NCBI GenBank assembly: GCA_963610045.1
Contig: CAVDMS010000017.1
Span: 1-25,917 of the forward strand
Reading direction: 5' to 3'
Length of the DNA: 25,917 nt
DNA from: F23-B02 sp963610045
GTDB lineage: Bacteria > Bacillota > Clostridia > Oscillospirales > Oscillospiraceae
Position 1 is the stretch's first letter. Each line of letters begins with the position of its first letter. Positions 20,843-25,917 of this stretch are shown piece after piece. The notes beneath the pieces were generated by a model, which was not told the DNA's origin, did not search any database, and saw nothing but the letters and a program-made list of their open reading frames with translations. The position numbers and the translations under genes are program-made.

Positions 20843-22637
20843 TCAAGTTTCTATATTGCTCCTCACGGTACTGCATAGTATATAGCTTGCGGTACTCGCC
20901 GTTTAGCCTCATAAGCTCTGCGTGGGTGCCTCGCTCGATTATCTTGCCGTCGCTCACGACGAGGATGAGGTCCGCCTTGCGGATGGTCGAGAGCCTGTGC
21001 GCAATGACAAAGCTCGTCCTACCGTTCATCACCTTGTCGATGGCGTTCTGAATAAGCTGCTCGGTCACGGTATCGACGGAGCTTGTCGCCTCGTCAAGCA
21101 CAAATATCCTCGGATCGGCAAGCAGCGCCCTCGCAAAGGACAGAAGCTGCTTTTCGCCCGTGGACAGACCGCCTCCGCCCTCGCCCAAAACGGTGTCGTA
21201 GCCGTCGGGCAGTCTGCTTATCATCTTATCCGCCGAGACCGCCTTCACCGCAGCCTCTATCTGCTCCATGCTCGCATTGCGGTTGCCGTAGCGCAGATTC
21301 TCAAGTATCGTACCCGAAAACAGGTGCGGCGTTTGCAGAACGTAGCCGATGTTCGAGTGCAGCCAGAGCTGACTGCGCTCCCTTGCGTCAACGCCGTCTA
21401 TGAGTATTTTGCCGGAGGTCGGCTCGAAGAAGCGGCAGACGAGGTTTACGAGCGTCGATTTTCCCGCTCCCGTCTCGCCCACTATCGCAACGTTCGTCCC
21501 CTGCGGTATCTTCAAATTAAAATGCTCAAGCACATAGTCGTCGCCGTCGGGGTAGCGGAAGCTCACGTCGCAAAACTCCACGTCGCCGTGCAGCGGCTCC
21601 CAGTTTTCACGCTTGGGCGAAAAGTCGTCGCCGTACTTTTCTATGACTTCGGGGCTGTCCGCAACGTCCGGCTGCGTTTCCATCAGCCTCGTAAAGCGCT
21701 CCACGTTGACCTGAACGTTTATGAGCGAGGAGATGACCTGAACGAGAAACTGTATCGGCTCCATCATGCCCTGCGCATAGCTGATAAACGCAGACAGCGT
21801 GCCGATGAGCATGACGCCCTCGGCGCTGATAACGCCGCCCCGCCACAACACGACGGCAAGTGCGATCGAGCAGACAAACGCCGTACCCGACATGAACAGG
21901 CTGCGGAAGTGCATATGCTTTACGCTCAGCCGCTTCATCTCGGCGGTAAGCCCGTCAAACTCCGTCTCGGTCTTGTCCTCAATGACAAGTGTTTTTATTG
22001 TCTTTGCACCGCTTATGCCCTCGTTGAACGCAGAGGTTATATGCGAGTTTGATTCTCTGACCTTGCGTTGGTATTTGAGCATCTTCTTCTGAAAAACGCT
22101 GCCCATGACTACCGCCGCCGGCACCGCCGCAATGACGCACAGCGCAAGCTTCCAGTTGAGTACCAGCATCATCACGATCGCAAGCACAAGGTACGCAACG
22201 TACCACACCGACTCCATGATGCCCCACGCCAGCGTTCCCGCTATGCGGTCGGTATCGGACATCACCCTTGCGTGTATGTAACCGACGCTGTTCTGATTAA
22301 AGTACGAAAACGACAGCGTTTGCAGGTGATCGAAGCTTGCACGCTTTAGGTCTCTGCCGATGTACATTTCCGCTTTGCAGGCGCCGAACGCCGAAATGTA
22401 GTTCGTCACCACCTGCACCGCCATGACCAAAACGTACAGCGCAACGAATATCCAAAGCCCCGACAGCGTGGAGTTTGCAACAAAGTTGTTTATCGCATAC
22501 TGCTGGAACAGCGGTATAACTGCGTCCATGCCGCTGCCTATCGCACCGGCGGCCACCATGGTGACGATAAGCTTTTTGTAGGGTCTTAAATAAGGCATGA
22601 TAGCGGGGATGCCGAACCATGAAAATTTCTTTTTCAT
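20838..22637 (-). CDS. ABC exporter half-transporter (BmrD/YheH-like partner)
   Basis: A 599-residue fused permease-ATPase: an ABC type-1 exporter membrane domain (six helices, about 20-310) and a nucleotide-binding domain with Walker A GETGAGKST (387-395), Q-loop Gln435, Walker B IFVLDE (Glu516) and the switch His in IAHRLST. The signature motif is LSTGE (491-495) instead of LSGGQ. Its Walker B keeps the catalytic Glu. With the preceding gene it should form a heterodimeric exporter for drugs, lipids or peptides in the cytoplasmic membrane. The ATG overlaps the upstream gene's stop by 4 bp (ATGA), so translation is coupled. The stop codon lies inside a repeat element. Confidence 0.9.
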   Translation of the reverse strand: MKKKFSWFGIPAIMPYLRPYKKLIVTMVAAGAIGSGMDAVIPLFQQYAINNFVANSTLSGLWIFVALYVLVMAVQVVTNYISAFGACKAEMYIGRDLKRASFDHLQTLSFSYFNQNSVGYIHARVMSDTDRIAGTLAWGIMESVWYVAYLVLAIVMMLVLNWKLALCVIAAVPAAVVMGSVFQKKMLKYQRKVRESNSHITSAFNEGISGAKTIKTLVIEDKTETEFDGLTAEMKRLSVKHMHFRSLFMSGTAFVCSIALAVVLWRGGVISAEGVMLIGTLSAFISYAQGMMEPIQFLVQVISSLINVQVNVERFTRLMETQPDVADSPEVIEKYGDDFSPKRENWEPLHGDVEFCDVSFRYPDGDDYVLEHFNLKIPQGTNVAIVGETGAGKSTLVNLVCRFFEPTSGKILIDGVDARERSQLWLHSNIGYVLQTPHLFSGTILENLRYGNRNASMEQIEAAVKAVSADKMISRLPDGYDTVLGEGGGGLSTGEKQLLSFARALLADPRIFVLDEATSSVDTVTEQLIQNAIDKVMNGRTSFVIAHRLSTIRKADLILVVSDGKIIERGTHAELMRLNGEYRKLYTMQYREEQYRNLT

Positions 22638-24439
22638 ACGCTCTCCTCCTCTATCGCCATTTGTATGTCGTATATCCTTCTGAACAGTCCGTCCCTTTGC
22701 AGAAGCTCCTGCGGCGTTCCGATGTCGGACGCCGTACCGTTTTCGAGTACAAGCACCCTGTCGCAGCCCAAAAGGGTCGTTATCCTGTGCGAAACGATCA
22801 TGTTCGTAATGCCCTTGAGGTCGGCGTTGAGCGCCGTGCGTATGCGCTCGTCCGTCTCGGTATCAACGGCGGAGAGCGAATCGTCAAACACGATGATCGG
22901 CGTTTTCCTCGTGAGCATACGGGCAATGGCGACACGCTGCCGCTGTCCGCCGGACAGGGTCACGCCCCGTTCGCCGACCATGGTGTCGTAGCCGTTTGCA
23001 AAGCTCTCGATGTCCGAGTCGATGCACGCCGTGCGTGCCGCTCTGCGCACCTCGGTTTCGTCTGCACCGCAGATGCCGATGTTCTCCTCGATGCTCCTCG
23101 AAAACAGGAACGGCTCCTGAAGCACCACGCCGACGTTCGATCTCACCCATTTTGCGGGCATCTGCGCAATGTCGCTGCCGCCGACGCATATACTGCCGGA
23201 GTCGGGGTCGCAGAGCCTGCACAGCAGCAAAATTATGCTGCTCTTGCCGGAGCCGGTGCTGCCGAGAACGCCGAAGCTGCTGCCTGCCGGCACGGTAAAG
23301 GACAGGTCCTTCAGCACCTCATCGCCGTCTTTGTATGCAAAGGACACGTTTTTAAACTCTATATCTCCCGTCATGGGAGCGGCTTCGGCGTTTTCCGCAT
23401 CCTTTTCCGTCGGCGCCAAAAGCACGTCGGCGATTCTGGACACGGATACGCCCGCCTTGCTCATCTCGGAGATCATTCTTCCGAGACGGCGCACCGGGTT
23501 TATGAGCATGGAATTGTACACCGTAAACGAGATAAATTCGCCTGCGCTCATCTCGCCATTAACGCAAAGCACGCTGCCGAATATGACGGTCAGCATGACC
23601 TGAAGGCAGCTCGTAAGGTCGCCCACCGCCCAAAATGAGCCGAGGGTGCGGCAAAGCTTTATCCACAGGCTCGTGTAGTGTTCGTTCTGCGCATCGAAGC
23701 GGCGGCGCTCAAAGTCCTCCTGACCGAAGGCACGAACGACACGGATACCCGTGAGGTTCTCCTGCGCTATCGTACTCAGAACGCCCTCGTTTTCGTCGCA
23801 GTCGGTGAAGCGGTCACGGATCCTGTTGTGGAAAAGCCACGAGTACAGAATGATTATCGGGAACATGATGAGCGCAACGAGCGAAAGCTTGAAGTTCATT
23901 GCGATCATGCACACAAGCGACAGCACAATAAGTATCACGATGCGGAAAACCGCAACGAACTGCTCCTGGAAAAAGGTCTTAATACGCTCAATGTCCGAGG
24001 TGCAGCGCTGAATGATATCGCCCGTGGGGTTTTCGGAGTGCCAGCTCCACGGCAGTCTCTGTATATGTCCGTACAGAAGGTCTCTGCCGGTCTTGACGAG
24101 GGTCTCGCCCGCCTTTGCGTTATACATATTCATCGCATAGCGAAAGACTGCGCTCAGTCCGCCGAACAGCAGCACCAGAGCCGCAAGGCTCCACATATTC
24201 TCACGCACGGCGGCAATGCCGCCCACTGAGTCAAGCGCACGCAGCAGAAACGCCGGAATATCCGGCTTGCTGTCCCCGATGACGGAGTCGACCGAGACTC
24301 TGAGTATCTGCGGTATCACAAGCTCGCAAACCGTAAACAGCACGCCCGCAAGGATGCAAAGCACGAAATACTTCATGCTGCCCTTTAAAAGCTGCCGTAT
24401 GACCTTCATATTTCCGCCCTTTCCGACGGTATCGTTCAA
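22634..24439 (-). CDS. ABC exporter half-transporter with degenerate catalytic site (BmrC/YheI-like)
   Basis: A fused permease-ATPase of about 601 residues. The membrane domain (about 20-320) is followed by Walker A GSTGSGKSS (393-401), a canonical LSGGQ signature (495-499) and Walker B ending VFDD, where Asp520 replaces the catalytic Glu. DDSLSAVD at this place is typical of the BmrC/YheI side of heterodimeric multidrug exporters. Together with the partner's LSTGE signature, both defects fall in the same ATP site. Start: TTG at 24439 with GAGGTG 6 bp upstream. The alternative is ATG at 24409 with a weaker AAAGGGCGG site, giving 591 residues. A GTG at 24448 is unlikely. First gene of the two-gene operon, divergent from spoIIID. 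Confidence 0.88.
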   Translation of the reverse strand: MNDTVGKGGNMKVIRQLLKGSMKYFVLCILAGVLFTVCELVIPQILRVSVDSVIGDSKPDIPAFLLRALDSVGGIAAVRENMWSLAALVLLFGGLSAVFRYAMNMYNAKAGETLVKTGRDLLYGHIQRLPWSWHSENPTGDIIQRCTSDIERIKTFFQEQFVAVFRIVILIVLSLVCMIAMNFKLSLVALIMFPIIILYSWLFHNRIRDRFTDCDENEGVLSTIAQENLTGIRVVRAFGQEDFERRRFDAQNEHYTSLWIKLCRTLGSFWAVGDLTSCLQVMLTVIFGSVLCVNGEMSAGEFISFTVYNSMLINPVRRLGRMISEMSKAGVSVSRIADVLLAPTEKDAENAEAAPMTGDIEFKNVSFAYKDGDEVLKDLSFTVPAGSSFGVLGSTGSGKSSIILLLCRLCDPDSGSICVGGSDIAQMPAKWVRSNVGVVLQEPFLFSRSIEENIGICGADETEVRRAARTACIDSDIESFANGYDTMVGERGVTLSGGQRQRVAIARMLTRKTPIIVFDDSLSAVDTETDERIRTALNADLKGITNMIVSHRITTLLGCDRVLVLENGTASDIGTPQELLQRDGLFRRIYDIQMAIEEESV

Positions 24440-24465
24440 TGGGATCACCTCATCTCTAAATTACT

Positions 24466-24493
24466 ATTCTAACATATGCATAAAAAATTGCAA
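24466..24493 (-). promoter_or_regulatory. Predicted promoter of the ABC exporter operon
   Basis: On the minus strand TTGCAA (24488-24493) and TAGAAT (24466-24471) are spaced by 16 bp. Transcription would start near 24459. Confidence 0.55.
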
Positions 24494-24507
24494 GCCGTGA
24501 TTATCGC

Positions 24508-24536
24508 TCATATGCCGACGCAGCCATACATATACA
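24508..24536 (+). promoter_or_regulatory. Possible sigma-E-type promoter of spoIIID
   Basis: TCATATG (24508-24514) and CATATACA (24529-24536), 14 bp apart, resemble the sporulation sigma-E elements (ATA in -35, CATA at the start of -10). spoIIID is sigma-E dependent in Bacillus. The match is only partial. Confidence 0.35.
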
Positions 24537-24566
24537 TTTACCATGTAAAAACGGGGAGTGGTGTAT

Positions 24567-24815
24567 TTGCATACAAATATCGAAGAGCGTGCCTGCGATC
24601 TTGCCGTGTACATAATCGAGAACAAAACAACAGTCCGAAAAGCGGCAAAGCACTTCGGCATCTCAAAAAGCACCGTACACAAGGATCTCACCGAAAGGCT
24701 GCGAACGGTCAATCCCGCCCTGTATTCCGAGGTTCGGCAGGTGCTGGATCTCAACAAGGCCGAGCGCCACATCAGAGGCGGCATGGCTACAAAGCGGAAG
24801 TACAAGGGAATATAA
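24567..24815 (+). CDS. spoIIID: Stage III sporulation protein D (mother-cell DNA-binding regulator)
   Basis: The protein of 82 residues is a close match to SpoIIID, a transcription factor that switches gene expression in the mother cell during sporulation. The hallmark is the helix-turn-helix with GISKSTVHKDLTERL, followed by NPALYSEV and the basic tail RHIRGGMATKRKYKG, both conserved in the family. The frame is open from 24558 with GTG codons at 24558 and 24561, but GGGGAG at 24553-24558 is correctly spaced only for TTG at 24567. That start gives MHTNIEER, which aligns with the known MHDYIKER-type N-terminus. It ends a little earlier than the Bacillus protein. A strong hairpin begins at the stop codon. 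Confidence 0.93.
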   Translation: MHTNIEERACDLAVYIIENKTTVRKAAKHFGISKSTVHKDLTERLRTVNPALYSEVRQVLDLNKAERHIRGGMATKRKYKGI

Positions 24816-24857
24816 AGCATCGGCGGGCAAAGGGAAAGACCTTGCCCGCCGATGCTT
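24815..24857 (+). terminator. Hairpin after spoIIID
   Basis: A perfect 16-bp stem (24815-24830 with 24842-24857) starts in the stop codon and has an 11-base loop. The following bases are A-rich, so termination may rely on the second hairpin downstream. Confidence 0.7.
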
Positions 24858-24863
24858 AAACAA

Positions 24864-24898
24864 AAAAAAGAAGCGGCGGCTGCCGCTTCTTTTTTATT
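24864..24898. terminator. Bidirectional terminator between spoIIID and the oxidoreductase operon
   Basis: A perfect 14-bp stem (24864-24877 with 24882-24895) is flanked by A- and T-tracts. It lies between convergent genes. Confidence 0.9.
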
Positions 24899-24909
24899 AT
24901 AGGTATAGA

Positions 24910-25452
24910 TTACTGTGCGTTTGCAGCGTCCTTGCCGGCCTGAAGTGCCTTCATGTTGCCGGGGAGGAACTTTGCCTTGCGCTCGCCGAGCTCGATGCGG
25001 ATCGCTTCGCTCATGCTCTCGTCGGTGGTGACGGGTGCCTTTGCCAGCATTGCGCCGAGGATGGCGACGTTTGCGCCCTTGGGGTTGCCGACTTCTTCCG
25101 CTATGCGGTTTGCATCGCAGTATACGACGGTGATGTCGTCACGCTCTGCCTTGCGGTCGATGATGGAGCTGTTGATTACCAAAACTCCGCCGGGCTTTAC
25201 GTGCGGCTCGAACTTATCGAGAGAAGGACGGTTCATGGCAACGACAACGTCAGCCATGTCGACCAGAGGAGATGCAACGGGATCGTCGGATACGATGACG
25301 GAGCAGTTTGCGGTACCGCCACGCATTTCGGGGCCGTAAGAGGGAAGCCAGGAAACGTGCTTACCGTCGAGCATGCAAGCCATTGCAAGGAACTTGCCGA
25401 TCAGGAGCATGCCCTGACCGCCGAAGCCTGCGAATATAAATTCTTTTTTCAT
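24910..25452 (-). CDS. 2-oxoacid:acceptor oxidoreductase, gamma subunit
   Basis: The 180-residue protein is the small gamma-type subunit of a ferredoxin-dependent 2-oxoacid oxidoreductase (2-oxoglutarate, 2-oxoisovalerate or similar), which makes acyl-CoA, CO2 and reduced ferredoxin. The N-terminal FAGFGGQGMLLIGK and the SYGPEMRGGTANC motif (about 39-51) are diagnostic of the domain. VVAMNRPSLDKF and the NPKGANVAILGA segment are also typical. The frame is open to 25482, but AAGGAGG precedes the ATG at 25452, which follows the beta-subunit stop by one base, so that start is used. It is the last gene of the operon. The exact 2-oxoacid cannot be told. Confidence 0.92.
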   Translation of the reverse strand: MKKEFIFAGFGGQGMLLIGKFLAMACMLDGKHVSWLPSYGPEMRGGTANCSVIVSDDPVASPLVDMADVVVAMNRPSLDKFEPHVKPGGVLVINSSIIDRKAERDDITVVYCDANRIAEEVGNPKGANVAILGAMLAKAPVTTDESMSEAIRIELGERKAKFLPGNMKALQAGKDAANAQ

Positions 25453-25453
25453 A

Positions 25454-25917
25454 TTATTCGGCCTCCTTGTCTTTCTTAACACCGAGGGGATAGTAAGGAA
25501 TCATGTTCTCTTCCAGCCACTTCATGGCTTCGATCGGGCTGAGACCCCAGTTGGTCGGGCAGGTGGACAGAACCTCGATGAGGCAGAAGCCCTTGCCTTC
25601 CATCTGATAGGTGAATGCCTTCTTGATGGCCTTCTTGGTCTTCATGATGTTGCCGTTGTTGTTGACTGCGCAGCGCTCGATGTAGTAGGAGCCGGGGATG
25701 GTAGCCAACATTTCGGCAACACGGATGGGAGCGCCGCACCATGCTTCGTCACGGCCTCTGGGAGAGGTGGTGGTCTTCTGACCTACGAGGGTGGTAGGAG
25801 CCATCTGACCGCCGGTCATGCCGTAAATTGCGTTGTTGACGAAAATGGTGCAGATCTTCTCACCGCGGTGTGCAGCGTGAACGATCTCTGCGGTACCGAT
25901 GGAAGCGAGGTCGCCGT
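25454..25917 (-). CDS. 2-oxoacid:acceptor oxidoreductase, beta (TPP-binding) subunit, 5'-truncated
   Basis: The frame runs off the right edge, so only the C-terminal ~154 residues are present. The visible start contains GDLASIGTAE and FVNNAIYGMTGGQMAPTT, which is the second half of the thiamine diphosphate binding motif (GD...NN) and the following GMTGGQ typical of KorB/VorA-like subunits. A CPTNWGLSP segment near the end is also characteristic. It catalyses decarboxylation of the 2-oxoacid on TPP together with the alpha subunit, expected upstream outside the window. It is tightly coupled to the gamma gene (TAA, one base, ATG). Confidence 0.92.
   Translation of the reverse strand, partial: GDLASIGTAEIVHAAHRGEKICTIFVNNAIYGMTGGQMAPTTLVGQKTTTSPRGRDEAWCGAPIRVAEMLATIPGSYYIERCAVNNNGNIMKTKKAIKKAFTYQMEGKGFCLIEVLSTCPTNWGLSPIEAMKWLEENMIPYYPLGVKKDKEAE

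Overview
The window looks like a chromosomal segment of an anaerobic, spore-forming Firmicute of the class Clostridia. The evidence is a SpoIIID-like sporulation regulator, strong AGGAGG-type ribosome binding sites, sigma-A-like promoters, two S-layer-homology (SLH) surface proteins, and oxygen-sensitive enzymes (2-hydroxyacyl-CoA dehydratase family, 2-oxoacid:acceptor oxidoreductase). No rRNA, tRNA, CRISPR array or intact insertion sequence was seen. A run of 10 N at 10225-10234 marks an assembly gap.

Layout, left part (1-9720). A 5'-truncated Gp37/Gp68 (DUF5131)-type gene is followed by a membrane protein, a zinc-ribbon membrane protein and an RluA-family pseudouridine synthase, all on the plus strand. 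A CoA-transferase of the acetyl-CoA hydrolase/transferase family lies on the minus strand, and dapF is divergent from it. The two promoters between them overlap. An ECF sigma factor gene then overlaps by 4 bp an anti-sigma gene carrying an RsgI-like domain and two PepSY domains. A secreted protein with cysteine-pair repeats and three SLH domains ends this part.

Middle part (9723-16780, minus strand). Two paralogous modules lie in tandem. Each encodes a ~400-residue subunit of the 2-hydroxyacyl-CoA dehydratase/benzoyl-CoA reductase superfamily, a long (529-536 residue) second subunit, and a 52-56 residue single-membrane-span microprotein. The microproteins share an NLDMK core. The copy-1 operon continues into a small cysteine-rich protein and a TetR-family regulator that also appears to have its own promoter. 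Both modules start from similar TTGACT/TAAAAT promoters. The dehydratase activator ATPase is not in the window. This duplicated module with its dedicated microprotein is the most unusual content here.

Right part (16950-25917). A very large SLH protein with tandem 54-residue CxxC repeats is followed by a coiled-coil protein gene. A 104-bp inverted-repeat element then separates it from a heterodimeric ABC exporter pair. SpoIIID is divergent from the exporter. The window ends in a minus-strand operon for the beta (truncated) and gamma subunits of a 2-oxoacid:acceptor oxidoreductase.

Functions are family assignments from motifs read by eye. Substrates of the dehydratases, CoA-transferase and oxidoreductase cannot be decided from the sequence.
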